Shown here piece after piece: positions 49,967 through 58,678 of a stretch of DNA of 64,000 nt. The number at the start of each line of letters is the position of its first letter. Position 1 is the first letter of the stretch. The stretch comes from Caballeronia peredens (GTDB lineage Bacteria; Pseudomonadota; Gammaproteobacteria; Burkholderiales; Burkholderiaceae): positions 372,001 to 436,000 of the forward strand of contig FCOH02000001.1 of assembly GCA_001544595.2 (NCBI GenBank), given 5' to 3'. The notes under the pieces are model-generated. The model was not told where the DNA came from and made no database searches. It worked only from the letters and a program-made list of their open reading frames with translations. A program made the position numbers and the translations under genes.

Positions 49967-50703
49967 GAAGACGACTCGAGCGGTTTGACTTCGGCGGAAA
50001 ACACATAGCCCTCACTGCGCAGCGTCTTGATGTAGCGCGGCTCGCGCGCCGTGTCGCGCAGACGCTGGCGCAGGCGCGAGACAAGCAGGTCGATCGAGCG
50101 GTCGAATGCGTCCGCCTGGCGGCCCTGTGTCAGATTCAGCAGTTGATCGCGCGTGAGCACGCGCTGCGGATGATCGAGGAACACGCGCAGCAGGCGGTAC
50201 TCCGCGCCGGAGAGCGAAACCATCGTGCCTTCGGCGTCGAGCAGATGGCGCGCGGTCGTGTCGAGCCGCCAGTCGCCGAAGCCGAGCATCTGCGCGCTTT
50301 CCGTCACTTCCATTCCGGGCGGCAGCATGCGCGTGCGGCGCAGCACCGAGCGGATGCGCGCGAGCAGTTCGCGCACGGCGAAAGGCTTCGGCAGATAGTC
50401 GTCGGCGCCCATTTCGAGGCCGAGAATGCGGTCGGCTTCCTCGTTGCGCGCGGTGAGCATCAGCACCGGCACGTCGCGGAACTTGCCCGAACGCAGCTCG
50501 CGGCACAGCACGAGGCCGTCTTCGCCGGGCAGCATCAGGTCGAGCACGACGAGATCGGGCGCGCCCTGGTCGAGCACCGCGCGCATCTGCCGGCCGTTGG
50601 CCGCGAGCGACACGCGCATGCCGTTCTTTTCGAGGTAAGTCGCGAGGAGTTCGCGAATGCCGCGATCGTCGTCGACGATCAATACGTGGTCAGTGGTTTC
50701 CAT
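49963..50703 (-). CDS. OmpR-family response regulator
   Basis: Regulator of 246 residues: receiver domain with the phosphorylation Asp in VVLDLMLPGEDGL (about residue 55) and a winged-helix DNA-binding domain (LSGAEYRLLRVFLDHPQRVL, SIDLLVSRLRQRL, IKTLRSEGYVF). OmpR-family proteins bind tandem direct repeats spaced about 10 bp. Such repeats (GTATC-N5-GTATC) are present at 50892 and 51628, upstream of the thioredoxin-like and DUF4148 genes. No good ribosome site precedes ATG 50703; the small frame at 50690-50833 overlaps it and could provide translational coupling. Confidence 0.92.
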   Translation of the reverse strand: METTDHVLIVDDDRGIRELLATYLEKNGMRVSLAANGRQMRAVLDQGAPDLVVLDLMLPGEDGLVLCRELRSGKFRDVPVLMLTARNEEADRILGLEMGADDYLPKPFAVRELLARIRSVLRRTRMLPPGMEVTESAQMLGFGDWRLDTTARHLLDAEGTMVSLSGAEYRLLRVFLDHPQRVLTRDQLLNLTQGRQADAFDRSIDLLVSRLRQRLRDTAREPRYIKTLRSEGYVFSAEVKPLESSS

Positions 50704-50833
50704 CGATGGACCGTTGTCTTTGACGCTTGAGTTGCATCCGGCTCGGACTGATCAGGAGACATTGAACCGGATGGGCCATTTCGGTTGCGATCCCGCCTAC
50801 GAGAAAGGCGAGCATCGCCAGCATGCGTTTCAT
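50690..50833 (-). CDS. Small hydrophobic leader-like peptide (47 aa)
   Basis: Short frame with a strong ribosome site (GGGAG six bases before ATG 50833). It encodes MKRMLAMLAFLVGG, a hydrophobic segment, followed by a basic C-terminus. Its stop falls 14 bases inside the response regulator gene, a coupling arrangement. It could be a small membrane protein, a leader peptide or an auxiliary of the two-component system. I do not recognise a family, and codon count is too low to be sure it is expressed. Confidence 0.45.
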   Translation of the reverse strand: MKRMLAMLAFLVGGIATEMAHPVQCLLISPSRMQLKRQRQRSIDGNH

Positions 50834-50891
50834 TCGAAGCTCCCGCTGATTGTGCGATGTCTGTGTTATAGCGCGTCCCGGCGGGGGTTTT

Positions 50892-50967
50892 GTATCGCAG
50901 TGTATCCCGCATGCCGGGCGATACATAACATTGCGCAGCGCGCGTTTCCGCGACACAAGCGGGATAC
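50892..50967. repeat. Promoter repeat copy A with GTATC direct repeats
   Basis: Contains GTATC at 50892 and 50902 (10-bp period), then GCGATAC (50918-50924), AACATTGCGCAG and CGACACA...GGATAC. A second copy with the same elements in the same order lies at 51628-51702. It sits between the divergent two-component operon and the thioredoxin-like gene. The spacing is what OmpR-family regulators bind, so this is a probable response regulator site. Confidence 0.7.
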
Positions 50968-51073
50968 GCGCGCGCAGTCCAATGCGGTCATGCCGATGCG
51001 AACGTCGGCCCGCCGGGGCGCTTCGACTCCTTCGAAGCGCTCCGATTTTGACCGCATTTCAGAGGACTTCGTC

Positions 51074-51616
51074 ATGCTCTCCCGAATCAAAGGCATGGCC
51101 GCGTGCGCCGGACTGGCCGCCTGCGCCGCCATCGCGCCCGTTGCACCCGCCCAGGCCGCCGCGCCCGCCGATGCCGGCGCCCGCACCGCGCCGGAATTCG
51201 CCGGCATCGATACCTGGCTCAACAGCCCGCCGCTCACGCTCGCGCAACTGCGCGGCAAGGTCGTGCTGATCGATTTCTGGACCTTCGCGTGCGGCAACTG
51301 CGTCAACACGCTGCCGGCGGTGAAAGCGTGGCATCGCAAATACAGGGATCAGGGGCTCGTCGTGGTCGGCGTGCATACGCCCGAGTTTCCGTTCGAGCGC
51401 GACACCGGCAACGTGCAGCGCGCCATCGAACGCTTCGGCATCACGTATCCGGTCGCGCAGGACAACCGCTACGCGACGTGGGCGGCGTACGACAACCAGT
51501 ACTGGCCGGCGTTCTATCTGATCGACAAGCAGGGGCGCGTGGCGTACACGCACGTCGGCGAAGGCGATTACGCGCAGACCGAAGCCGCGATCGCGAAACT
51601 GCTCGCGCAGCCGTGA
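51074..51616 (+). CDS. TlpA/DipZ-like periplasmic thioredoxin-fold protein
   Basis: Exported redoxin of 180 residues. A signal peptide (hydrophobic to about residue 31, ending AQAAAPADA) precedes a thioredoxin fold with the active-site CGNC in DFWTFACGNCVNTLP (about 73-87). It shows the VVGVHTPEFPFERD insertion typical of the C-terminal domain of DipZ/TlpA-like proteins, and the cis-Pro segment YWPAFYLIDKQG. It probably handles periplasmic disulfides or peroxides. AGAGGACTTCGTC precedes ATG 51074. Repeat copies A and B flank it. Confidence 0.87.
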   Translation: MLSRIKGMAACAGLAACAAIAPVAPAQAAAPADAGARTAPEFAGIDTWLNSPPLTLAQLRGKVVLIDFWTFACGNCVNTLPAVKAWHRKYRDQGLVVVGVHTPEFPFERDTGNVQRAIERFGITYPVAQDNRYATWAAYDNQYWPAFYLIDKQGRVAYTHVGEGDYAQTEAAIAKLLAQP

Positions 51617-51627
51617 AGCGGGCTTTC

Positions 51628-51702
51628 GTATCGCAATGTATCTGCCGCGTACGCGATACAAAACATTGCACAGAAGCCGCTTCGCCGACACATCCCGGAT
51701 AC
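51628..51702. repeat. Promoter repeat copy B with GTATC direct repeats
   Basis: GTATC at 51628 and 51638 (10-bp period), GCGATAC (51653-51659), AACATTGCACAG and CGACACA...GGATAC, matching copy A at 50892-50967 in order and spacing within one base. It lies 12 bases after the thioredoxin-like stop codon and about 120 bases before the DUF4148 gene, whose promoter it should be. Confidence 0.7.
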
Positions 51703-51821
51703 CTGCGGACCTTCAAATACACCCAACGACGGCTGGCGATGAAAACGCCACACGGACATCCTCCCGGCCACGTGCAGCAACGCATCCAACCGACCGAATC
51801 ATCCATCGAAGGAGAAACGCC

Positions 51822-52040
51822 ATGAAGTCCACGATCGCAGCTTTCGCTCTCGTCGCCGGCGCCATGACCGGTGTCGCTCACGCCGCCGTGACGAACGAGC
51901 CGATGAACGCGCAGACCCAGCAGGTCGCCGCCGGCCACGTCTACATGGGCAAGACCCGCGCCGAAGTCAAACGCGAACTGGCGCAGGCGCAACGCGACGG
52001 CGAGATCGCCGCACTCAACAATCTGTTCCACGGCAGCTGA
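51822..52040 (+). CDS. DUF4148 small secreted protein
   Basis: Protein of 72 residues: signal peptide MKSTIAAFALVAGAMTGVAHA, then a short mature part with GKTRAEVKRELAQAQRDGEI, the DUF4148 hallmark of Burkholderiales. Function is unknown; the family is abundant in this order and periplasmic or surface-located. AAGGAGAAACGCC precedes the ATG. Promoter repeat B lies upstream. Confidence 0.87.
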   Translation: MKSTIAAFALVAGAMTGVAHAAVTNEPMNAQTQQVAAGHVYMGKTRAEVKRELAQAQRDGEIAALNNLFHGS

Positions 52041-52111
52041 TCGGCCGAGCGGCCCGTCATCCTGCAAACCGAAATCCGGCATTCATCGAATTCACTGAAG
52101 AGAGACCCATC

Positions 52112-52390
52112 ATGATCAAGCAAATCGTCACCGCCGCAGTCATCGCCGTCAGCGCAGCCGCCGCCGGTTCCGCCTTCGCCAGCAGCGGCTATGGTCCCGC
52201 GCCGCATTACGACCCGCTCGCCGGCGCGCCGGCATCGCAGCGCGGCGTGAGCGCGCAGACCATCGCCAACGAGAGCGGCGTTGCCGAGGCTCAGGCGCAG
52301 GCGTACGGCGGCATGGGCGATTCGTTCTCGCAGTCGGGCGCGCGCGGCGCGGCAAGCGGCGACGTCGCGCGTCTGTTCGCTCATCACTAA
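52112..52390 (+). CDS. Small secreted protein of unknown function
   Basis: Protein of 92 residues with a signal peptide (MIKQIVTAAVIAVSAAAAGS, cleaved near AFASS). The mature part is Gly/Ala/Ser-rich (YGPAPHYDPLAGAPASQRG) and ends GDVARLFAHH. I do not recognise a family. It resembles other small DUF4148-neighbour proteins of Burkholderiales in style only. GAAGAGAGACCCATC precedes the ATG. It probably shares a transcript with the DUF4148 gene 71 bases upstream. Confidence 0.7.
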   Translation: MIKQIVTAAVIAVSAAAAGSAFASSGYGPAPHYDPLAGAPASQRGVSAQTIANESGVAEAQAQAYGGMGDSFSQSGARGAASGDVARLFAHH

Positions 52391-52426
52391 GCATTGTCAC
52401 TTTCCCGATCCCAGGAGGATTTCAGC

Positions 52427-52846
52427 ATGACCACGCAAATCGACACCGTTCTGTACACCGGCAAAACCCGCGTCGTCGGCGGCCGCGAAGGCTTCGCGCA
52501 AAGCTCCGATGGCCGTCTCGACGTCAAGCTCTCGCCGCCCGGATCGACGGGCCCGGGAACCAACCCCGAGCAGATGCTCGCGGCCGGCTGGTCCGCGTGT
52601 TTCATCGGCGCGATGACCAAGGCGGCGGCAAAGCTCAAGGTGCGCCTGCCCGCCGAAACCGCCGTGGATGCGGAAGTGGATCTCGGCATGAGCGGCGAAG
52701 CGTATCTGCTGCGTGCCCGCCTGAACGTGAGCCTGCCGGGCATCGAGCGCGCGGTGGCCGAGGAAATCGCGCAGGCGGCGCACAACACCTGCCCGTACTC
52801 GAAGGCGCTGAAGAACAACATCGACGTGACGATCGCGGTGGTCTGA
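52427..52846 (+). CDS. ohr: Organic hydroperoxide resistance protein (Ohr/OsmC)
   Basis: Thiol peroxidase of 139 residues reducing organic peroxides with lipoyl-dependent recycling. Both redox cysteines are present: GWSACFIGAM (peroxidatic, about 60) and HNTCPYSKA (resolving, about 124). TGPGTNPEQMLAAGWSACF is the Ohr signature (first part about 44-58). CAGGAGGATTTCAGC is an excellent ribosome site. No OhrR gene is adjacent; a LysR gene follows in the same direction. Confidence 0.95.
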   Translation: MTTQIDTVLYTGKTRVVGGREGFAQSSDGRLDVKLSPPGSTGPGTNPEQMLAAGWSACFIGAMTKAAAKLKVRLPAETAVDAEVDLGMSGEAYLLRARLNVSLPGIERAVAEEIAQAAHNTCPYSKALKNNIDVTIAVV

Positions 52847-52922
52847 CGCGTCTCGCCCGATTCGCTGATGACGCTCGCGGTAGACTTGTCGGTTCATCGA
52901 ACAAGCGACTATCCGAGCCGAC

Positions 52923-53846
52923 ATGGACCGAATCGACGCGATGAAAGTGTTCATCGCCACGCTGGACGAAGGCAGTCTGGCGGGCGCGGGGCGGCGGCTC
53001 GGCCGCTCGCCCGCCGCCGTGAGCCGGGCCATCGCGTTTCTCGAAGCGCATACCGGCACGGCGCTGCTCCATCGCACCACGCGCACGATCAAGCTTTCCG
53101 AGGCCGGCGAGCGCTACGCCGCCGCGTGCCGCCGCATCCTGACCGATCTCGAGGAAGCCGATCTGCTGATCGCACACGAGCGCTCCGCGCCGCGCGGGCT
53201 TCTGACGATCACCGCGCCCGTCGCCGCCGGCGAAGATCTGCTGCGGCCCATGCTCGACGATTTCATCGCGCGTTTTCCCGGCGTCTCCGTGCGCCTGCAA
53301 TTGCTCGACCGGCCCGTGAGCCTGATCGACGAAGGCATCGACATCGCGTTGCGCATCGCGCATCTGTCGGACTCGACGCTGGTCGCGATTCCCGTCGGCG
53401 ACGTGCGGCGCGTCGTGGCCGCGTCGCCGCTCTATCTGGCTAAGCATCCGCCGATCAGACAGCCCGCCGATCTCGCGCGTCACCAGATCATCTCGATGAC
53501 GCATTTCGGCCTCGATTCGTGGAGCTTTCCGACGTCGGGCGGCGCGGCGATTCCGCAAGTCGTGCAGTTCGCGCCGCGGGTCATCGTGAACACGGTGCGG
53601 GCGGCGGTCGCGTCGGCAGTCGAAGGGCACGGGCTCACGCGCGTCTTTTCCTATCACGTCGCGAAGGAAGTGAAGGACAAATCGCTGCAGATCGTTCTGT
53701 CCGACAGCGAGCACGCGCCGCTGCCGGTGCATCTGCTCACGCCGCACGGGCGTCTCGCGGTGCCGAAAGTGCGCGCATTCGTCGATTTCGCCACGCCGCG
53801 TCTGCGCCGTCTGTTCAAGCAACTGACCCTCGATTCAACCGCCTAA
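52923..53846 (+). CDS. LysR-family transcriptional regulator
   Basis: Regulator of 307 residues. The N-terminal winged HTH is MKVFIATLDEGSLAGAGRRL (about 6-25) with SPAAVSRAIAFLEAHTGTALL, then RTTRTIKLSEAGE. The effector domain begins near residue 90 (LLTITAPVAAGEDLL), of the CrgA/PA2758-like type. It lies 76 bases after ohr and 110 bases before an MFS gene on the same strand; an inverted repeat follows its stop. The MFS pair downstream is the likely target, by position only. Confidence 0.92.
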   Translation: MDRIDAMKVFIATLDEGSLAGAGRRLGRSPAAVSRAIAFLEAHTGTALLHRTTRTIKLSEAGERYAAACRRILTDLEEADLLIAHERSAPRGLLTITAPVAAGEDLLRPMLDDFIARFPGVSVRLQLLDRPVSLIDEGIDIALRIAHLSDSTLVAIPVGDVRRVVAASPLYLAKHPPIRQPADLARHQIISMTHFGLDSWSFPTSGGAAIPQVVQFAPRVIVNTVRAAVASAVEGHGLTRVFSYHVAKEVKDKSLQIVLSDSEHAPLPVHLLTPHGRLAVPKVRAFVDFATPRLRRLFKQLTLDSTA

Positions 53847-53863
53847 CGGAAGATTATCTTCCG
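53847..53863. promoter_or_regulatory. Inverted repeat between LysR and MFS genes
   Basis: CGGAAGA-TTA-TCTTCCG, a 7-bp perfect inverted repeat beginning right after the LysR stop codon. No T-run follows. It may be an operator for the downstream MFS genes or a weak transcript end. Confidence 0.4.
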
Positions 53864-53956
53864 ATTCACGTTCATTCCCTCGCCGATCGATCGAATATAG
53901 ACTGCCTTCATGGGAAGGGCGCGTAGACCGTGCCCGCAAGCAGTAGCGGAGGCAGC

Positions 53957-55159
53957 ATGCGATACGCAGTGTCGAATTCGTCGGAGGGCGGGACATTTCA
54001 GGTCTGGCGCGGCGTGCTCGCCGGGGCGAGCGCAAGTCTGGTCGGCATCGGGCTCGCGCGCTTTGCGTACACGCCGCTGTTGCCCGCGATCATCGGCGCG
54101 CACTGGTTTCCGGCGTCGACGGCGGCGTATCTCGGCGCGGCCAATCTCGGCGGCTATCTGGCCGGCGCGCTCGCGGGCGGCGTGCTCGCCCGGCATTTTC
54201 GCGCCGCGACCATTTTGCGCACGATGATGCTGCTCGCGACCCTCGCGTTCGTCGCGTGCGCGATTCCGGTTTCGTTCCTGTGGTTCTTCGTGTGGCGCTT
54301 CCTGTCGGGCATTTCCGGCGGCGCGCTGATGGTGCTCGCCGCGCCGACGATCATCGCGCACGTCGCGCCGTCGCGTCGCGGATTCGCGAGCGGCGCGATT
54401 TTCACGGGCATCGGGCTCGGCATCGCGGCGTCGGGGACGATCGTGCCGCTGTTGCTGCGGCAAGGGCTCATGCAGACGTGGCTCGGGCTCGCCGCCGTCT
54501 CGCTCGTGCTGACCGTGGTCGCGTGGAACGGCTGGCCGTCGCACGACGCGCCGGCTCCCGCGCATGCCGGCACGCATGCGCACGCGAAGGCGCCGTCGCC
54601 GCCTGCGTTGCGCGCGTTGTTCGCCGAATACGCGCTGAACGCGGCGGGTCTCGTCCCGCACATGATCTTTCTCGTCGATTTCGTCGCGCGCGGTCTGGGC
54701 AAGGGCGTCGATGCGGGCGCCGAGTATTGGGTGCTGTATGGGCTCGGTGCGATCGCCGGACCGCTTTTGAGCGGACATCTCGCCGATCGCGCCGGTTTCG
54801 GCCCCGCGCTGCGCGTCGCGTATCTGCTTCAGCTCGTCGCGGTCGCGATTCCGGCGGTGACGTCGAATTCCGCGTTGCTGATCGTGTCGAGTGTGCTGGT
54901 CGGCGCATTTACGCCGGGCATCGTGCCGCTCGTGCTGGGGCGTGTGAACGAGTTGCTGGCGCATCATCCGGCCGCGCAGAAGCGCGCGTGGAGCACCGCG
55001 ACCACGAGCTTCGCCGTGTTGCAGGCGCTCGCGGCATATGGTCTGTCCTTCTTGTTTTCGAACAGCGGCGGCAACTACTCGTTGCTGTTTGCAATCGGCG
55101 CAGCGGCGCTCGCGATTGCGCTCGCCGTCGATCTTCTCGCCGCATTGAGGTCGAAATGA
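53957..55159 (+). CDS. MFS transporter, YbfB/YjiJ family
   Basis: Inner-membrane transporter of 400 residues with about twelve helices. LAGASASLVGIGLARFAYTPLLPAII near the N-terminus is the YbfB/YjiJ hallmark (the R-F-A-Y-T-P part about residues 36-41). A central His/Ala-rich cytoplasmic loop (HAGTHAHAKAPSPP) separates the halves. ATG 53957 follows GGAGGCAGC; an in-frame GTG lies 27 bases upstream. Its stop overlaps the start of a second MFS gene. The substrate is unknown. Confidence 0.87.
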   Translation: MRYAVSNSSEGGTFQVWRGVLAGASASLVGIGLARFAYTPLLPAIIGAHWFPASTAAYLGAANLGGYLAGALAGGVLARHFRAATILRTMMLLATLAFVACAIPVSFLWFFVWRFLSGISGGALMVLAAPTIIAHVAPSRRGFASGAIFTGIGLGIAASGTIVPLLLRQGLMQTWLGLAAVSLVLTVVAWNGWPSHDAPAPAHAGTHAHAKAPSPPALRALFAEYALNAAGLVPHMIFLVDFVARGLGKGVDAGAEYWVLYGLGAIAGPLLSGHLADRAGFGPALRVAYLLQLVAVAIPAVTSNSALLIVSSVLVGAFTPGIVPLVLGRVNELLAHHPAAQKRAWSTATTSFAVLQALAAYGLSFLFSNSGGNYSLLFAIGAAALAIALAVDLLAALRSK

Positions 55160-56388
55160 GCCACATCCTTCAGCGCACGATTCCGCTCGGTTACGCGGAA
55201 CGCAACGAGCAGTACTGGCGGCGCAATCTCGCCGTCGCCGTGTTCGGCTCTTTCACGACGCTCGTCAGCCTGAGCATGCTGCTGCCGTTTCTGCCGCTGT
55301 ATGTGCGTCAACTCGGCGTCGAATCGCAGGCGTCGGTCATCGAGTGGTCGGGCGTCGCGTTCAGCGCGACGTTTCTCGGCACCGCCGTGACCGCGCCGCT
55401 CTGGGGACGCCTCGCCGATCGCTACGGCCGCAAGCCGATGCTCGTGCGCGCCGCGGTGGGCATGGCTATCGTCATGTCGCTGATCGGCGTCGCGCATTCC
55501 GTACAGCAACTGGTAGCGCTGCGCCTGTTCGCGGGACTGATCGGCGGCTACGCGTCTGCATCGACGGTCATGATCGGCACGCAGGCGCCGCGCGAACGGG
55601 CCGGCTGGGCGCTCGGCATTCTGTCGACGGGCGCGCTCGCGGGCAATCTCGCCGGACCGCTGATCGGCGGCGTGTTGCCGGGCCTGATCGGCATTCGCGG
55701 CACGTTCTTCGCGGGCGCGGGCATGATCGCGGTGGCCGCGTTGCTGACCATCGTGCTCGTGAAGGAAGACTTCCATCCGGGCGATGCGAAGAAGCGCGCA
55801 TCGCACGCGGCGTCGAAGGAGGCGCATCGCACGAATTATGTGGTCGTCGTCGCGCTGCTCGTGACCGCGATGATGGTGCTGCTCGCGAACATGTCGATCG
55901 AGCCGATCATCACGGTGTATATCGGCGGCCTCGGCGTGACGGGCGATCACGTGACGCGCATCGCGGGCGTCGTGATGGCGTGCTCCGCGCTCGGCAGCGT
56001 GCTGACGGCGGCGCGTCTGGGCGCGCTGGCCGATCGCATCGGCAGTTGGAACGTGATCGTTGGATGTCTCGTGCTCACGGGTATCGCCATGATTCCGCAG
56101 GCGTTCGTGCATCAGTGGTGGCAGCTCGCCGGATTGCGCGTGCTGATGGGCATGACGCTCGCGGGCCTGCTGCCGTCGATCTCGAAGCTCGCGCGCACGG
56201 CCGTCGATGAAAGCAGCAGCGGACAGATGCTCGGCTATCTGCAGTCGGCGCAGTTCAGCGGACAGGTGATCGGCCCGGTGATCGGCGGACAGATCGGCGT
56301 GATGCTCGGGCTGCACTCGGTGTTCTTCGTGACCGGGAGCCTGTTGATTGCGTGCGCGGGGCTGGCGCACTGGGCGCGCACGCGTTGA
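55156..56388 (+). CDS. MFS multidrug-type transporter (TetA/MdtG-like)
   Basis: Transporter of 410 residues with twelve predicted helices. TAPLWGRLADRYGRKPML is the loop 2-3 motif A of drug:H+ antiporters (about 81-98), and GILSTGALAGNLAGPLIGG is motif C (about 151-169). Motif C marks exporters, so efflux is likely. It is translationally coupled (ATGA) to the YbfB-type gene, so the two may work on related compounds under the LysR gene upstream. The substrate is unknown. Confidence 0.88.
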   Translation: MSHILQRTIPLGYAERNEQYWRRNLAVAVFGSFTTLVSLSMLLPFLPLYVRQLGVESQASVIEWSGVAFSATFLGTAVTAPLWGRLADRYGRKPMLVRAAVGMAIVMSLIGVAHSVQQLVALRLFAGLIGGYASASTVMIGTQAPRERAGWALGILSTGALAGNLAGPLIGGVLPGLIGIRGTFFAGAGMIAVAALLTIVLVKEDFHPGDAKKRASHAASKEAHRTNYVVVVALLVTAMMVLLANMSIEPIITVYIGGLGVTGDHVTRIAGVVMACSALGSVLTAARLGALADRIGSWNVIVGCLVLTGIAMIPQAFVHQWWQLAGLRVLMGMTLAGLLPSISKLARTAVDESSSGQMLGYLQSAQFSGQVIGPVIGGQIGVMLGLHSVFFVTGSLLIACAGLAHWARTR

Positions 56389-56504
56389 GGTTTTAAGTTT
56401 CGCTTAAGTCTGACGTCCTACGGTAGCGGACTCGTTCGCCAGCCGCCTTGCCATGCCGTCGCTATCGTTTGTTCACGCTTGCATGACGCGTCGCTGAACG
56501 CGTC

Positions 56505-57341
56505 ATGCTGCGATTCCATCTTCTCCTCTTCGTCCTCCTGTTCGCGAGTCTCGTCCCGCTCGTCGTGCATGCGAAGCGCGTCATCGCCAAGCCGGTCGTG
56601 CAGGCGCGCGCGGCGATTGCCGTCGATCTCGCGACGGGCCGCACGCTCTACGCGAAACACGCCGACGCGCGCATGCCGGTCGCATCGCTGACCAAGCTGC
56701 TCACCGCGATGATCGTGCTCGACTCGAAGCGCTCGCTGCTCAGGCCGGCGCGCATCACCGATGCCGATGTCGATCGTCTCAAATGGTCGCGCTCGCGTCT
56801 GCCCGTGGGTTCGCTGCTGTTGCGGCGGACGATGCTGCATATCGCGCTGATGTCGTCGGAGAATCGCGCGGCGTTCGCATTGAGCCGCGATTATCCCGGT
56901 GGCCGGGCGGGTTTCGTGCGCGCGATGAACCGCACCGCGAAGCGTCTGCACATGCAGCGCAGCCATTTCGTCGATCCGACCGGACTCTCGCCGCACAACG
57001 TTTCGACGGCGCGCGATCTCACGCGGCTCGCGCGCGCGGCGTATCGATATCCGGCCATCCGCGACTACGCGACATCGCATCACAAGCTCGTGCTCGGCGG
57101 CGACGGGCCGCTGATGTATCGCAACACCGATCCGCTCGTGTACCGCGCTTCATGGCGCGTAGGTTTGCAGAAGACGGGCTTCACCAACGAGGCAGGGCAT
57201 TGCCTGATCGTGGTCGCGCCGGTGCATGGGCGTCAGACGGTCTTCGTCATTCTCGCAGCGCCGAATGCACAGGCGCACGTGCAGGACGCAGTGAACCTGC
57301 GCGGCTGGCTGATGCGGCGCAGTTCCGGCGTCACGCGGTGA
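56505..57341 (+). CDS. D-alanyl-D-alanine endopeptidase/carboxypeptidase (S11)
   Basis: Penicillin-binding protein of 278 residues, like PbpG. Signal peptide (MLRFHLLLFVLLFASLVPLV, cleaved near VHAKR), then the active-site triad: SLTK (about residue 63), SSEN (SxN, about 121) and KTGFT (about 224). It cleaves DD-cross-links or terminal D-Ala in peptidoglycan in the periplasm. The short length, without the C-terminal domain and amphipathic anchor of DacA, fits PbpG-type endopeptidases. Its 3' end overlaps the convergent MFS gene by 11 bases. Confidence 0.92.
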   Translation: MLRFHLLLFVLLFASLVPLVVHAKRVIAKPVVQARAAIAVDLATGRTLYAKHADARMPVASLTKLLTAMIVLDSKRSLLRPARITDADVDRLKWSRSRLPVGSLLLRRTMLHIALMSSENRAAFALSRDYPGGRAGFVRAMNRTAKRLHMQRSHFVDPTGLSPHNVSTARDLTRLARAAYRYPAIRDYATSHHKLVLGGDGPLMYRNTDPLVYRASWRVGLQKTGFTNEAGHCLIVVAPVHGRQTVFVILAAPNAQAHVQDAVNLRGWLMRRSSGVTR

Positions 57342-58593
57342 CGAGCGATTCTTCCGTGACCGGCCGGTCGTCGATCGGAAAATGCAGCAGCGCCGCCACG
57401 AGGCCCGCGACCGCCGTGGCGCCCCAGATCAGCGAGTAGGAACCGGTCGTGTCGAACACATAGCCGCCGAGCCACGCGCCGAGAAACGATCCCAACTGGT
57501 GACTGAGGAACACGACGCCGAACAGCGTGCCGAGATGGCGCGTGCCGAAGACTTTCGCGATCAGCCCGTTCGTGAGCGGCACCGTGCCGAGCCACGTCAG
57601 ACCCATCACGGCGGCGAACACGACGACCGAGACGCTCGTCGTCGGCAGCAGCACGAACAGCGCGATCGCGCCGCCGCGGATCAGATAGAGCCACGCGAGC
57701 ACGTGATGCTGCCGCAGGCGTCCGCCGAGCCAGCCGCATCCCCAACTGCCGATCATGTTGAACAAGCCGATCAGCGCGAGCGCAGTGGCGCCGAGCCCGA
57801 CCGGCATGTGGCACAGCATCAGATAGCCGGGCAGATGCGTCGCGATGAACGCAAGCTGGAATCCGCACGTGAAGAAGCCGAGCGTGAGCAGCCGGTAGCC
57901 GCGATGGCGCGTGGCGTAGGCGAGCGTCTCGCGCAGCGGCATCGAGGCCGGTTGCGCGTGTTCTGCGTGCGCTTCCTGCGCGTGCGCGCCGGTGCGTCTG
58001 CGGCTCGCCCGATCGAGGACGATGCCGAGCGGCGCGGCCAGCAGCAGGACGAAGGCGAGCCCGTAGAGCGAAGCCGCCACGCCCGCATGCACGCGCAGTT
58101 CCTGCGCGAACGGCACCATCAGCACTTGTCCGAGCGAGCCGCCCGCGCTGGCGAGGCCCATCGCGACACTGCGCGTTTGTGGCGACGCGACGCGCCCGAC
58201 CGTCGCGAGCACGACGCCGAAGCTCGTGCAACTGATGCCGATGCCCACCAGCAAGCCGAGGCCGAGCACGAGCATCCAGCCGGAGGTCGCAGCGGCGGCG
58301 AGCGCGAGTCCGGCCGCGAAGGTCGCCGCGCCGGCCGCGACCACCGGCGCCGCGCCGTAGCGGTCGGCGGCCGCGCCCGCGAACGGCTGCGCGAAGCCCC
58401 AGACGAGGTTGTGCAGTGCGATCGCGAAGGCGATCAGCGTGACGGGCAGGCCGCGGTCGAATGAAAACGGTCCGATGAACAGGCCGAAAGTCTGACGCAC
58501 GCCCATGGCCGCGCTCAGGATCAGCGCCGCCGCGCCGATGAGCGCCCAGGTCGCCGCGCGGTTCTTGTTGGTTGAGACTGACAGGGACGACAT
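57331..58593 (-). CDS. MFS transporter (OFA/monocarboxylate-like)
   Basis: Transporter of 420 residues with twelve helices. GVRQTFGLFIGPFSFDRGLP (about 31-50) and FAQPFAGAAADRYGAAPVV resemble the CynX/OFA-like group that moves small organic anions. A His-rich central loop (HAQEAHAEHAQ) separates the halves. AAGGAGG lies too close to the ATG at 58602, so I prefer ATG 58593 nine bases on (MSSLSVSTNKN). A LysR gene lies just upstream on the same strand. The substrate is unknown. Confidence 0.88.
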   Translation of the reverse strand: MSSLSVSTNKNRAATWALIGAAALILSAAMGVRQTFGLFIGPFSFDRGLPVTLIAFAIALHNLVWGFAQPFAGAAADRYGAAPVVAAGAATFAAGLALAAAATSGWMLVLGLGLLVGIGISCTSFGVVLATVGRVASPQTRSVAMGLASAGGSLGQVLMVPFAQELRVHAGVAASLYGLAFVLLLAAPLGIVLDRASRRRTGAHAQEAHAEHAQPASMPLRETLAYATRHRGYRLLTLGFFTCGFQLAFIATHLPGYLMLCHMPVGLGATALALIGLFNMIGSWGCGWLGGRLRQHHVLAWLYLIRGGAIALFVLLPTTSVSVVVFAAVMGLTWLGTVPLTNGLIAKVFGTRHLGTLFGVVFLSHQLGSFLGAWLGGYVFDTTGSYSLIWGATAVAGLVAALLHFPIDDRPVTEESLVTA

Positions 58594-58678
58594 GAATGAC
58601 ATTCCTCCTTGCGCGCATCGTCGCAGGCGAACGTCCGTGCTGACAAACGAAAAGTTTTCGCGGACGATTGAGCGCAGT

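Noticed and set aside
51739..51825. 28-codon frame (MKTPHGHPPGHVQQ...) whose TGA overlaps the DUF4148 start as ATGA
   Set aside because: No ribosome site in front of it and very short; the overlap could be chance. Kept out of the gene list.
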